Shown: positions 46,272 through 57,917 of the stretch, piece after piece
Layout: each line of letters opens with the position of its first letter
Position numbering within the stretch: position 1 is the first letter of the stretch
Source: Patagioenas fasciata
Taxonomy: Eukaryota; Chordata; Aves; Columbiformes; Columbidae
Direction: 5' to 3'
Length of the DNA: 64,000 nt
Assembly (NCBI RefSeq): GCF_037038585.1
Contig: NC_092525.1
Location: 62,001-126,000, forward strand
The notes under the pieces: model-generated
The model's input: only the letters and a program-made list of their open reading frames with translations
What the model was told of the DNA's origin: nothing
Database searches by the model: none
Position numbers and translations under genes: made by a program

Positions 46272-47435
46272 ATGGATATTGAAACAGCCGCGGCACTGCT
46301 GACGACTATTCTCTCTAAGAGAGGTATTGAATCGTCACAGGAAAAGCTAATCACATTGATTTTTTTAGCTCAGAAGTGGGGACACTTTGGAGAAGTTCCA
46401 CTTTTGTTTTCCCCAACAGAATGGAGATCAGTGGGGGACACTATGTGGGACAAAACTATCAGAGGGGAAGAAGAGAAAGAAATTAAAGCTGTGAGAGAAT
46501 TGTGGAAAACCGTATTAGAATCATTAGAAATTATGAAATCGGAACAACGTGCCGCCCTAAGAGCCGCGGAGGCGCTTGTCCAAGAACAAACCTGGACTGA
46601 TAAAACTTGTCCAAAAGAAAAGAGGGGCCTGTGGGCTACTCTGTGGGGTCTGCCTGCCGTTCGGGGTGGTCGCGGGGTCCCGGCTCAGCCAATACTTTCA
46701 CAATCCGATCTGCAACGCGGATTAGAAACTGCGCGGCTCGTAAACAAAGGACCGGAAGTTTCCCCCTCCGAGTCTCTGGGACAATGTGCCAAGAAGGCGG
46801 AAGTGCAACTAGTCGACTGTCCGGATGTGGGAGGCCCTGAGTGCCGCCCTCCTCCTACCGCTCCGCCTCTGCCCTGCCCCGAGCCGGACGCCCCCCCTCC
46901 CTCTGAGAAAAGCGTGGAGGCCGGGCCGGCGCCGGCGCCGGGGCCGGGGCCGCCTCAAACTTTGCCTCCGCAAGCACCCGCGGAAGTTTTTTGTGAGCCT
47001 CCTCCTACATCATTGGGCTCACCCCAAGCAGTAGAGCAGTTACTGCAAGTCATTACCAACAAGCTTGAACAACTTAACTTAAGAGTGTCAAATGTAGAGA
47101 AAAATAAGGAACAAATTGAGTTTCAAAAACCAGCTTGCCCTTCACAAACAATGCAATCAAAGGTGCCTATAGACTCTACTGACCAGCCGCAGCCCCGACG
47201 TAGCAGATGGTCAGGGGTCATCAAAGATGCCATTCTAGAAGGTGATTGGTCTCCAGCAAAATTAGCCCTACCGGTAATTCAAAATATGAACACTCAGACA
47301 GCGGTATGGGAACCACACGATTGGAAAATTTTGCAGCAAGCAAAACAAACAATCATGAACTATGGTATACGTTCAGCAGCTACCAGACACAAAGAACATC
47401 TCCGAACCTGTATCACAATCAGCGACCAACTGTGA
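46272..47435 (+). pseudogene. gag: Internally deleted gag of the young ERV
   Basis: 387 codons starting with ATG after a leader of about 240 bases. Residues 1-115 are matrix-like and helical. Residues 190-245 are proline-rich with a PTAP late-domain motif at 195-198. Residues 253-282 could form a coiled coil. From about 305 (RRSRWSGVIKDAILEGDW) to 368 it reads as the N-terminal part of capsid. It then changes frame context near 47,378-47,400 and ends after some 19 unrelated residues. The major homology region, capsid C terminus and nucleocapsid zinc knuckles are missing, so about half of Gag has been lost by an internal deletion. The following pro frame is +1 relative to gag, not the usual -1, as expected if the deletion was not a multiple of three. 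Confidence 0.85.
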
Positions 47436-48204
47436 ACCAGGCTTCTTTCACCTCAACAAGCCAAGCACCGCAGGAAGCCTCGGAGTTGATGTGGAGACAG
47501 CAGTAGATATAACATTGACCAATACTGCAATTCACAGAATACCAACGAATGCTAAAGGACCTTTATTTAGACAAGATAGTCTCATTGGAGGCCTATTGAT
47601 TGGCCGTTCTTCTGCTAGTATCAAAGGTCTTATAGTAATACCAGGTATAATTGATGCAGATTTCACAGGAACTGTTCAAATCCTGGCCTACACTCTGCAT
47701 CCGCCAATTTTTATTCCTTCTGGGAGTAGAATAGCTCAGGTAGTAGCACTGGAAAACTGCCTACCGATGCTTCCAGGAGTCCCTCCAGCATCCTCAACAG
47801 AAAGGCGTGATAAAGGATTTGGATCGACAGGTCCTGCAGTTTGCTTCACCTCATCAATGACTCAGCGTCCCATGTTACGTGTGCAACTATTTCAATCTGA
47901 TTCTACTGTTGTTGTAGAGGTAAATGCAATGCTTGATACTGGAGCTGATGTCTCCATCATTAGTCAATTCAAATGGCCACGAAATTGGAAACTTCAAAAA
48001 TCAATCTCTTCCACTGTAGCTGGAGTAGGTGGTCAAACTACTCCAAATATAAGTGTTGATCCCATTTCGATTAGTTTCCCTGAAGGTCAATGTGTTACCC
48101 TTAGGGTGTATGTAATGGAATTGCCAAGCAGCCTTGAGGCGCTTATTGGCCGTGACGTCTTGGGGCAACTTGGTGCCATGTTAACTACTTCACCTTTTCC
48201 TTAG
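47362..48204 (+). CDS. pro: dUTPase-protease (pro) of the young ERV
   Basis: 280-codon open frame. The first 13 or so codons overlap gag out of frame and are not genuine pro sequence. The dUTPase domain spans about residues 38-157: GRSS at 81-84, a VIPGIIDADFTG motif at 92-103 containing the expected Asp, and a C-terminal GFGSTG at 152-157. The aspartic protease follows, with LDTGAD at 191-196 and an IGRDVLG-type motif near the end. In betaretroviruses this protein is made by frameshifting from gag and processes Gag and Pol, while dUTPase lowers dUTP. Here the upstream frameshift region is affected by the gag deletion, so expression is doubtful although the frame is uninterrupted. The pol frame starts at the stop codon in the -1 phase. 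Confidence 0.85.
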   Translation: MVYVQQLPDTKNISEPVSQSATNCEPGFFHLNKPSTAGSLGVDVETAVDITLTNTAIHRIPTNAKGPLFRQDSLIGGLLIGRSSASIKGLIVIPGIIDADFTGTVQILAYTLHPPIFIPSGSRIAQVVALENCLPMLPGVPPASSTERRDKGFGSTGPAVCFTSSMTQRPMLRVQLFQSDSTVVVEVNAMLDTGADVSIISQFKWPRNWKLQKSISSTVAGVGGQTTPNISVDPISISFPEGQCVTLRVYVMELPSSLEALIGRDVLGQLGAMLTTSPFP

Positions 48205-50894
48205 TGGTCACTGGAAAGCAGTTTCCCAACCCTCCATTGACCTGGTTAACAGATAGCCCAGTTTGGGTTGACCAGTGGCCATTAACAGAAGAGCAACTGC
48301 AAAAGGCACGTGAATTAGTAGAAGAGCAATTAGTTGCAGGCCATATCAAGCCTTCTACTAGTCCATGGAATACCCCAACTTTTGTAATACCAAAAAAGAG
48401 TGGAAAGTGGCGATTATTACATGACTTGCGAAAGGTAAATGATCAAATGCAAGCCATGGGTGCTTTACAGCCTGGATTACCATCACCTGTAATGTTACCA
48501 GAATATTGGCATATTCTAATTATAGATTTAAAGGATTGTTTCTTTACCATTCCTTTACATGAACAAGATACACAGCGTTTTGCATTTACACTGCCTTCAG
48601 TAAACAAAGCGGAACCAGCTAAAAGGTATGAGTGGGTAGTGCTACCGCAAGGTATGAAAAATTCTCCTACACTGTGCCAAATGTATGTTGCATGGGCACT
48701 TCAACCTATTCATGCATCATGGAAACAAACAATTATTTATCATTATATGGATGATATTCTGTTCTGTCAACAAGCTGAGTTCACAGAAAGTTCCATAGTC
48801 CAAATTACGATCAAACTCAAAGAAAAGGGGTTGGTCATAGCTCCAGAGAAAGTTCAAAAGTCTGCACCTTGGAAATACCTTGGTTGGTCCATTTGTGATG
48901 CACAGATTCGTCCACAAAAAATTGAATTACATACTGATTTACAAACTTTAAATGATGTCCAAAAATTGTTAGGGGACATACAATGGATTAGAAATTGCGT
49001 AGGCATTACTAACAATGATATAGCACCTCTTACTTCACTTCTAAAAGGAGGTGATCCAGCTAAGAAAATAAGCTTAGAGTCCGTGCATCTCAAATGTCTT
49101 TCTGATATTATACAAAAAGTACAGACAAATTGGTCTAGCCGAAGACTTTCCGATCGACCAATTTCCCTCCTTATTAGCAATCTAGAACATCCGTGTGCAA
49201 TCATCTGCCAGTGGCAAAACAAAAACGGGGAATTCCCCATAGATGTTGCTACAGATTCTTCCTTTTGTGCCACTGTCAGATTGAAAACAGAAAATGATTT
49301 ACGATTATTAGAGTGGATTTTTCTCAGTGTCCAACCAAAATTCAGTATTCAAACGAGACCAGAAGCAATTGGAGAATTGATTCGAAAAGGAAGATCTCGA
49401 ATATTAGAAATTAGCGGTCAGGAACCAGATGACATCAGTATTCCGATAAATGGAGCCGATTTAGAATGGTGGCTGAGACATTCGATGCCTATACAGAATG
49501 CATTATTAGGATTTATAGGCAAGGTACATTCACGACAACCAAAAGGTAAACTATGGCAATTCCTTAGAACAAATCAGTGGTTAGAGAGAAGCAAAGTAAA
49601 AGCAAAACCTGTTGAAGGCCTTACAGTATATACAGATGCAGGAAAACGAAGACACCAGGCAGCATGTGTCTGGCAAGAGAATAGTCAATGGAAACAGCAT
49701 TTAATTGAAGGTTCAAAAGAGGATTCATTGCAGACTTTAGAGCTCACGGCAGTAATATGGGCCTTAAATAATTGGCTGAAATCTGCTTTAAATGTTGTCA
49801 CAGATTCTTTGTATGTAGCAGGTGTAATACCCAGAATGGAAAACGCCCTGTTAAGACAATCGAATAATCCTCGATTAGGAAAATTGTTTGTACAATTGAG
49901 AGCTATTTTAAATCAAAGAAAAGAACCCTGTTGTGTGATTCACATCCGCAGTCATCAATGGAATCTTGGTCTAGGTGAAGGAAATCAAATTGCAGATAGT
50001 TTAGTAAGTTCAGTACAGCACATGCCTCCAACAGATAAATTCCAACAAGCGAGACAAAGTCATGAGAGCTTTCATCAGAATGCCAGAGGTCTCCAAAGAC
50101 AATTCGATTTAACTTTAAATGAAGCAAGAAGTATTGTACAGGCATGTCCTCAGTGTGGAAGCCAGATGTTAGGTATAGGAATTGGTGTCAATCCTCGAGG
50201 TTTAAAAGCCTTAGAAGTATGGCAAATGGATGTGACACATGTGCCAGAATTTGGAAGACTTAAATATGTGCATGTTACAATTGATACTTTTTCAAAAATG
50301 ATATGGGCTACTGCTTTACCAGGGGAAAAAGCACTACATGTATGTAAACATCTTACAGCTTGTTTTGCTGTAATGGGTGTCCCAGAAAAGATTAAGACAG
50401 ACAATGGCCCTGCCTATGTTAGCCAGAAAGTTAGAACTTTTCTAATGAAATGGGGAGTGAAACACGTTACAGGTATACCTCATTCCCCAACAGGCCAAGG
50501 AATCATCGAGAGAGCACATCAAATGATTAAAGGGTATTTGAGCAAACAGAAGCAGGAAGAGTTAGATTGTCAACAGCGTTTAGCAAAGGTGTTGTTTACC
50601 TTGAATTATTTATGTCTAACTGGAGATCATGAGGAGCCTCCTGTGATCATTCATCATTATCAGATCAGACTAGGAAGGAAAAACACTTTACCGGAATTCA
50701 TGGTGAGATATCGTGATCCCACCACTGGATTGTGGAAGGGACCAGTACCTGTTATTTTTAATGGTAGAGGGTATATGTGTCTCTCCACAGATCAAGGTCC
50801 ATTGTGGGTTCCAAGCCGAGCAGTAAAGCCGGAGTTGAAACAAACTCAACCAAGTCAACTCCCTGCAGCAGAACCCTCGGAGGTCACAGAGTGA
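48204..50894 (+). CDS. pol: pol (reverse transcriptase, RNase H, integrase) of the young ERV
   Basis: 896 codons with no interruption, close to the normal length for a betaretroviral pol. The frame opens at a GTG directly overlapping the pro stop, in the -1 phase, so it should be reached by frameshifting, not by its own start. I see no textbook slippery heptamer. Reverse transcriptase: Asp108 in IIDLKD and YMDD at 181-184. RNase H: Asp478, Glu513, Asp534 and Asp598. Integrase: zinc-binding His620, His624, Cys648 and Cys651, and catalytic Asp676, Asp733 and Glu769, the last two separated by exactly 35 residues. All catalytic residues are present. With nearly identical LTRs this indicates recent insertion, but the lack of nucleocapsid means the element could not have moved in this form without helper proteins. 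Confidence 0.95.
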   Translation: MVTGKQFPNPPLTWLTDSPVWVDQWPLTEEQLQKARELVEEQLVAGHIKPSTSPWNTPTFVIPKKSGKWRLLHDLRKVNDQMQAMGALQPGLPSPVMLPEYWHILIIDLKDCFFTIPLHEQDTQRFAFTLPSVNKAEPAKRYEWVVLPQGMKNSPTLCQMYVAWALQPIHASWKQTIIYHYMDDILFCQQAEFTESSIVQITIKLKEKGLVIAPEKVQKSAPWKYLGWSICDAQIRPQKIELHTDLQTLNDVQKLLGDIQWIRNCVGITNNDIAPLTSLLKGGDPAKKISLESVHLKCLSDIIQKVQTNWSSRRLSDRPISLLISNLEHPCAIICQWQNKNGEFPIDVATDSSFCATVRLKTENDLRLLEWIFLSVQPKFSIQTRPEAIGELIRKGRSRILEISGQEPDDISIPINGADLEWWLRHSMPIQNALLGFIGKVHSRQPKGKLWQFLRTNQWLERSKVKAKPVEGLTVYTDAGKRRHQAACVWQENSQWKQHLIEGSKEDSLQTLELTAVIWALNNWLKSALNVVTDSLYVAGVIPRMENALLRQSNNPRLGKLFVQLRAILNQRKEPCCVIHIRSHQWNLGLGEGNQIADSLVSSVQHMPPTDKFQQARQSHESFHQNARGLQRQFDLTLNEARSIVQACPQCGSQMLGIGIGVNPRGLKALEVWQMDVTHVPEFGRLKYVHVTIDTFSKMIWATALPGEKALHVCKHLTACFAVMGVPEKIKTDNGPAYVSQKVRTFLMKWGVKHVTGIPHSPTGQGIIERAHQMIKGYLSKQKQEELDCQQRLAKVLFTLNYLCLTGDHEEPPVIIHHYQIRLGRKNTLPEFMVRYRDPTTGLWKGPVPVIFNGRGYMCLSTDQGPLWVPSRAVKPELKQTQPSQLPAAEPSEVTE

Positions 50895-51021
50895 GGTGTA
50901 ACCTTTGCATTGATTTAGCTGTGACATGTATGCGTACTATAGTTATATAAGTAGATCTTTAAACACCACTACCTCTTGAGTAAGTTTATCAACACCCAGC
51001 ACATCGTTTGTTATAAGTTGA

Positions 51022-51253
51022 GTATCTTTAAACCAAAGTTCTTGGAATTTGTTTAATCAATCCATTGCGATATTTAAATGGCAATGGAATACCTCAGGTT
51101 TATTGCAAAGTGCACTGTTTACGTTGATTGTTGTTGTTATTTATATGTTATGTATAAGTTGTTTTTTATCACATATCAAAAAAGGATTAGAACACACAGC
51201 TGATCAATCCTGGCTTGTCCAAAAAGAAAAAAAAAAAAAAAAAAAGGAGGAAT
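51022..51253 (+). pseudogene. env transmembrane remnant of the young ERV
   Basis: After the pol stop only about 360 bases remain before the 3' LTR. From about 51,022 an open frame reads membrane-proximal sequence rich in Asn, Trp and Ser, then one hydrophobic membrane segment (about 51,104-51,175) and a short basic tail that runs into the polypurine tract. This has the form of the C-terminal end of a retroviral transmembrane subunit. The surface subunit, fusion peptide and start codon are absent, so no envelope is made. Confidence 0.7.
51221..51253 (+). other. Polypurine tract of the young ERV
   Basis: A-rich purine run ending AAAGGAGGAAT immediately before the 3' LTR; this is the plus-strand primer of reverse transcription. 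The long A-run is unusual and may vary in length. Confidence 0.85.
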
Positions 51254-51703
51254 TGTGGAGAGTCTCTGGCTGTGTGCTGTGAACAAGCCAGGGCTTGATG
51301 CGGCTGTGCTACACGGAAGGATTTCCCTGAGACACCAGAGACAAAAGGAAAGTAAACAGAAGCCGCTCTGCCCTCGACCCAGGCTGCAGGAGGGGCGTTG
51401 CCGCTGCGCATGAACAGTCTGTGAACAGTGCCCTGCAGCCAATCACCATAGTGGGGGGGATGAGTGACTGTGAGTGTAACCAATTGTAGCCTGCGCTTGC
51501 CGCATGGCCTTTTGGTATAGAGTATATAAGGCTTGGAAAAACGTGGTCTCGGGGACATTGATATTCAGTGTTGTTTAAGAGTTCATTAAAGAGTACGGAT
51601 GGTAAATTCACATTGAATTAGACTCCTTACTCTCGCCCGGCCCGCCCGTTTGATCAAAGAGCTTATGCCGGCGTCTGGATTCGTCGAATTTGCTACCGCC
51701 ACA
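51254..51703 (+). repeat. 3' LTR of the young ERV
   Basis: 450 bp, one difference from the 5' LTR (T at the C/T position of GCCCGTTTGATC). TATA at 51,523-51,530 and ATTAAA at 51,585-51,590. It is followed by the gcaaat target duplication and sequence collinear with 9,838 onward. Confidence 0.95.
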
Positions 51704-52889
51704 GCAAATGAGGCACAGACGATCCTGTTTTATCTCAGAAGGCTTTGGCGTATTTACAGCTTTAGGCACAGCGTGTCCAATCCCGTATAAAATGCACTGT
51801 CCATACCAATTCAGCCTGTCCCCCGATATAAGGACATCAGGATGCCACCCTGCATTCACCAAGGGACAATCCTGATCTAATGTTCTCTGTGTATTCTACA
51901 CCAATATCTGTTCGTCAACAAACCTTTTACTGGTTTCAATTTCTTTCCCTGATTGTCCTTTTTCAAATACAATGCGTATGTAACATTTTGTATTGTGTAA
52001 TATGCATTATATAATAGACAATATATGATTTAAAACATATATCTTACTATATATTACATGTAGTGCATTGCTATACTACACATCTCAAGGTATACCCACC
52101 CAGACCTGTGCAGCATATTAATATTCTTTACAGTGGCCACCATTAATTACAATATTCAATCAGATTCCCCCTGGTAGCTTTCCCCAGGGAGTCAAACGAT
52201 CCTTTTCCAATGTCACAAAATACAGCCGGGGGGGACTTCTTTCGAATCCCTCCTGTCCCTTGTCCACTACCTATTTCACAATCACAATAACAAACAATTG
52301 GTTAACCGTAAGTATTGGACTATAAAATCACCCAAGACACAAGTAACAACAAATCACTAAAGACACAAACAATTATACAATTGCTAAGGCACAAACAGCA
52401 AAATCACTAAAGGTACCTTTATCAAATTACTGTTCCCTTGTTTTTCTCTTTTATTTATTGTTTTCTCATTTTCCTCTTTAGTTTTTTATTTCTTTTTAAT
52501 TTACCCAATTTACCAAAATGCGCAGACCCAATGCGCTGGTGTCGCCCACGTCTCGCGCAGGCAGCCTGCAAACAAACCAGACTATGAAAGTGCCTTACCT
52601 CATTGATGGGGTTTTAACCACGTCTCGAGCTGGCCCGAGGATCCGTGATCCCTTCCGGGAATTCCCCGGTGCCGGCACAAGGTCCCAGAGATCCTGGGGT
52701 CCACGGGAGGTCAGGCAGATTATCCCATCCTCGTCGCCAGAAAACGATACCGAAAAGTCGGCAAACAGACTCTCTAACACTGTTTTGAAAGTGTTAAAAA
52801 GCAGGCACTTTTATTACGGCGCGCTGGGCACTCGGGGGATCGCTCCTCTAATCCAGCGTGCGTTCCGCTTTCCTCTGGTTTTACATATC

Positions 52890-55800
52890 CTGGAACTCCT
52901 GAAACAGCAAAACACGCCAACCACTGTTTACAGACGTCCCGTGCTCTTTCACCAGTGCGTGCAGCCGCAACGAGAAATCTGGAATGAGCGTCTACAGAAA
53001 CACTTACGTATTTACCCACTTCAGAACAACGCGTTACATCAGCTGGCCGTACTTGTCAGTAATCCCTCCTGGATTAACACCCTCTTTGGATGGCACGGGT
53101 GCCGACTGTTGGCAATCAGGGCAGGACATAAGAACGCTCCTGGCCTGATCCGTTGTAATTTGAAATTGTCGTTTTAACGACTTTGCATTCTGGTGAAAGA
53201 GTTTACGTGATAATTTAGCTTGCTCCAAGGCTTTAGGCACAGTAAGCGGCACAGCTCGTGCATCGGCCCTCCTATTGCCTTCCGCAAGAGGTCCTGGAAG
53301 GGCAGCGCGAGAGCGGATGTGCGCTGCATAAAAACCATGACGTCTATGATTTATTAGGAACCATAGCATTCTCAATTCAGCCATCAAAAGAGGATTATCC
53401 TCTTCCTTCAGAAAAGAAGCTTCCAGGCGGTTAAGTATGCCAGCTGCATAATATGAGTCAGTTACAACATTCAAAGGCTCATTACAGAACACTCAAAAGC
53501 GATCCTAACAGCTGTCAGCTCAAGAACTTGTTTGACCCTTGGTCTCCTTTTTCTACCTTGTGTTTGGAACACTGGGTATCTGAGTTTAGCCACATAATTA
53601 CAACTTTACGTGAGCGACCAAAGGCATCAGTAAATACAGTCTTGTCACTTACTGGTCGTTGCTGACAGCAGCATTTGCCCTACAACGGTAAATTACCAAT
53701 TTCAGCCCACAGTTTATGTTGGGGGTAATAAACTGATATGTTCCCTGCATATGTTGCCAATGCAATCTGGAAATTCACATCTTCAGTTAATTACCATTGC
53801 AAATTCTCCTTTGTTGTAGGAATAAATATACATTCAAAGTCTGTCCCATACATAGCACATAAACATTCTCTGCCTTTAATTATTGGGTTTGCATACATTT
53901 CTTTTATTATCCAAACTGTTTTCATTGGTGTGTGAGCTAGAAAAACCCATTCCAACTCTTAAAGAATCACTTAATGACTTGTCCCATTGAAACGGTACTG
54001 CAAACGGTTGGACGGTATTGGCTATGAGTGCCAGCCAAACTGGCAGCTGCAAATTGCGTCCCCATCCCTATTTTTGTTCAACAGCATCGAATACTTTCTA
54101 TATGGCCTGCTGAGCTTTGTCATCCAATACCTGAGTAGACAATAAATTCAGGTCTCCTTTCAAAAGTGTAAAAAGTAGACACAGTTCCTCTGTGGCAATG
54201 CCCAAAATAGGTCGGAGCCAATTTATGGCTCCTAGCAATTTTGTAAGTCATTTAAGGTCATGATATTATGGAATTTAAGAGTTACTGGCTAAGGAATGAT
54301 TTCTTGTTCTGTTATTTGCCACCCCAAATATTTCCATGGAGCAGTTTTCTGAATTTTTTCTTGTGCAATTTGTAATCTAGCCTTTTGTATAGCGTTACAT
54401 AGGACTTGCATTACTTGTTGTAGTTCCTGCTCTTATAACATGACAAGCAAGATATCATCCATATAACGACAGATACAAGCTGCGGGGTACAGCTTCCTCA
54501 CAGGTTGTACAGCTGCTGCAACTACTGTCTTGCAAATGGTTGGACTATTTCTCATCCCTTGTGGTGATACCACCCAATGCTATCTCTTCATAGGCTCCTC
54601 TTGATTAAGTGAAGGAACACAAAATGCAAATCTGGGGGCATCCTCAGGATGTAGCAAGGTGGCACAGGTGTCCATGCCATAATTTTGATTTCACCTTGAT
54701 AATCAGAGTCAATTACTCCAGGTAAAACAAACAAACCCAATTTGGTAGTAGATGATCAACCTATTAACAAAGCATGCACACTAGGCACTAAAGGCCCCCA
54801 CACTCCTCTGGGAATAAGCAATACCACAGCAGTAATTAATTATCATCACTGACGGGCTGGCAGCCAAGTCCAGCCCTGCACTTCCAGCTGTTCCAGGGAA
54901 GAGATCTCGGGTCATGAGTTTAGACTTGAATTTATTTGATGGGGGCGGGGGAAGTCCTGTCCCCCACCTCCTGGGAAGGGTTAATTGGCTCCCCCTTTAC
55001 ATTAATCCTTGAATGATGTTCACTCACACAGTGCTTGCCCTTTCCCCATTTTGGACGACCTCTAGGAGGTACAGCCTTCGAAGTCTGGCGTGCATACTTT
55101 GTGTAATCTTTCTTTACACGACCCAGTGTCCCACAACAAAAACAATTCGATTTCAGTTCTGTTCCCAATACTTGTAACTGTGCTGCTAAAGCAGCAGCTA
55201 GAGAGCTGGTATAATGTTCAGTTGACTTATGTTTTGACACACTCTCATATCTGCTATAGTACACCTTTCCCTATTCCCCAAATCCTGCAACACACGCTGA
55301 CAATCAGCATTAGCATTCTCAAAAGCCAATTATTTTAGTAACAACTCATGCGCTGTGTCATTATCAATTTGTCTCTCCAAAGCAGTTTGCAAGCGGTCTA
55401 AAAACAGCGCATAAGGTTCCTGTGATCCTTGCAAGATTTTTGAAAAGGACGTATTGGCATCTCTCCCAACCTCCAGTAACTTCCGAACCACTTTCATTGC
55501 TAGTTTTGCTATTACACCACATATATATCTCTCTGGGTTACGCAACTTGATTATCTGGCAAAGCGTGGGCACATTCCCCAGCTAAAGGACTGCAATCAAT
55601 CCATCTCATCCGATATGCATTATCAACGGTCTCTGTAGTACAGTTCTCCCAAAAATCAGATAACTACTAGTCAATATACTGTACGGTTAAGATCATTTTC
55701 AACAAAGAACGCCAGTCATGTGGAGTAAGTTCGTAAGAGGAGCTTAATGCTTCAAAAATGTATAACAAATGATAAAGTAACCCCATTTTCTTTAGCTAAT

Positions 55801-57015
55801 GTTGGTAATTCCTTTACAACATCATACGGTAGCTGCTGAAAGCCTGGAGATTGCTGTTCACAACAGATCACTGGCCATGCCGTAACCACTTTCGAGTCTC
55901 CTGTTTTCAAAGCCTCTTCTCTACCTTTATCCCACATGGTTTAATTAGTGTGCACTTTCGGTTGCAAAGTAACATCCGGGGGGAATAAATCAGGCTCTTA
56001 CTCTGGGTCCGTCGGGCCAGGATCAAGGGGCTTGTCAGGCGACTCCCACAAACCATCATTTGCCAAAAGTGTTCACTGTAGTGTACATGCAGGGGCTTTG
56101 TTATCAGCCAATCCTTTATCCACTACTACATCTGTGGTCAGTGCATTTTTGCCTAATCTATCTACAGGATCCCCCTCCTTCCCTGGCAAGGGAGGAGCAG
56201 AAGGTTCACAATTAGTTGCAACCCGCGCAACTACTTCCTTCTGAGTCGCTATTAAAGCAGACATAATTTTTGCCCAAGTAGATAAATATTCACAAGCAGC
56301 TTTATCTCCAGTTGCTGCCTGTTCATATAATTCTCGTTCAACTTTCTGCCATGCCTCCAACTAAAATGTACCAGTTGTAGGAAAGTCCAGCACATGATCA
56401 GCAAGCCTTTCTTATAAAGTCATTAATCGGACTACTGGTACATTGTGATTTTGCTTTCTTAATAAAAGTTGAAGGACATCTAGGGTTTGTTTGGTTCAAG
56501 GGATAACTTCCCTCCTATGGTTCCAAATTGCTCATCTTTTCTTGCTGATGGGCGCACGCTGTGGTTTCTGTTTCCTGGCTCTGTTTCCCTGTCCTTGTTC
56601 AATTGGGCTTTGCCACCAGAACGGCTGCTGCCTTTACAGCCGCACTCAAAGTCCCTGTTCGGGTGCCATTTGTAGCGAATGTGGCACCGACTCTCTTTTA
56701 AGGTGAGACAAGAGACATTTGTTACAAACTCAGGTTTGCATTTATACTCGCTATGATGCTTGCTCAAGCATTTGCTGATTTGGTAAGTTCGTCATAACAT
56801 AAGTGATATATTGTTACTGCCATAAAAGCACCGTTGTCTATACCACAAGCTACCCCCGTCATCCCCCTTGATGTATCATTCCTGTACCAATCCCTCTGTC
56901 CTCGATGTATCACGTAGCATACAGTACTTGCTTCTTGTGTTATTCCACTAATGATTGTTCTCACGCTGTCAACTCCCACAGTTTCTCATAGGCCCAATGT
57001 CAGAATACTGCCACA
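52890..57015 (-). mobile_element. Degraded class II ERV, copy 2
   Basis: Duplicate of 11,005-15,125 with identical breaks: 5' LTR at 56,671-57,015, Lys3-type primer site at 56,651-56,668, gag remnant 56,518-54,932 with the ATG-to-ATA change, dUTPase-to-RT deletion, and truncated integrase. Only scattered point differences separate the two copies. Confidence 0.85.
56671..57015 (-). repeat. 5' LTR of the degraded minus-strand ERV, copy 2
   Basis: 345-bp LTR, duplicate of 14,781-15,125, with TG...CA ends on the minus strand. Confidence 0.85.
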
Positions 57016-57917
57016 ATCACCTTTCTCCTTCCTTGAGCTCTCCTGACCTGCGGTTCCACCACCGTTGTCTTCTTTCTTGATCCCTCTTGACTCACAGGTG
57101 CCCTCCAATCCTCTTTCTCGATCACTCTTCCTCACAGGTTCGCCTCCTTCCTTGCTTTTCCTTTGCACGCTGCTCCACCTGAAGAGAAACACACAGAGGA
57201 CTGAGCTACATCAGCCCCAAGGCACTACAGTCAGACGGGGGCTGAATCTGGGGGCTGACACCTCCCCACACCCCACAGCGTGCCCGCCTTGCCTTGGCCC
57301 CGGCCCCTCACACAGCCCTTCCCCTCAGCTCTGCCCCTCCGCTGCAGCACAGCTTCCGCACATGCCCTGCTCAGGCTGGACCCCAGTTTCATGGGTTAGA
57401 GATATCATAGCTCAGTACAAATCCCCACGGTCCTCACCTGCTGTTTGGTGCTTGCGGAGGGTCACACTCACTGTGCCCCAGGACACTGGCCCTGCCCGGC
57501 CCTGCGGGAGTGTCTGGAGCTGCCAGCTGGTTCTCCAGCTTTAGCGTCACCAGCAGAAGCCCGCTCTCCTCAGCTCTGCACACCCATCCAGTTGCGCCGC
57601 CCAGGCAAAGTCAGCTTCACCCTCTGCTCTACACCTCACCTGCTTCAGTCACTCAGCAGATCAAAAATGCGGATCATTTCTCACCTGCCCACCTCCCAAA
57701 CCCCAGCCTATGTCCCCTGCTTCCAGCTTACCAGAGCCCAGATTAAAGGAGGATTTCAGAGGCCATGCCAAGTTCTGCTGCTCCTCGTTCGGGTTGCCAG
57801 TCTTCCTCCTCGCTCTGGAATTGCAGGTCAACCGCCTTCCTGTTCTTCTTTGATTGACGCTGAGCTGCCGCGTTACCCGCTGCCGTCTGAGCGGATCTCG
57901 GGGAGCCTCTGGAACCG

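Larger units (their letters stand above)
45584..51703 (+). mobile_element. Young class II ERV with tRNA-iMet primer site
   Basis: A 6,120-bp provirus with two 450-bp LTRs that differ at one position by my comparison. It is flanked by the 6-bp target duplication gcaaat (45,578-45,583 and 51,704-51,709). The empty target site is preserved at 9,832-9,837 in the other large copy, so insertion followed the duplication. Order: LTR, iMet-type primer site, internally deleted gag, dUTPase-protease, pol, env remnant, polypurine tract, LTR. dUTPase fused in front of protease and the -1 relation of pro to pol are betaretrovirus-type features. Confidence 0.95.
51704..57642. repeat. Segmental duplication, second part, copy 2, right of ERV
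   Basis: Collinear with 9,832-15,755 at offsets 41,885 then 41,890, the change being a 5-bp insertion at about 54,435. It carries the same retroelement fragment (about 52,525-52,890) and broken minus-strand ERV. It ends at the junction where 1,337 bases matching 15,756-17,092 are missing. Confidence 0.9.

Noticed and set aside
51608-51862. 84-codon minus frame across the 3' LTR boundary
   Set aside because: It is a chance fusion of LTR sequence with the flanking frame seen at 9,757-9,990, created by the ERV insertion.
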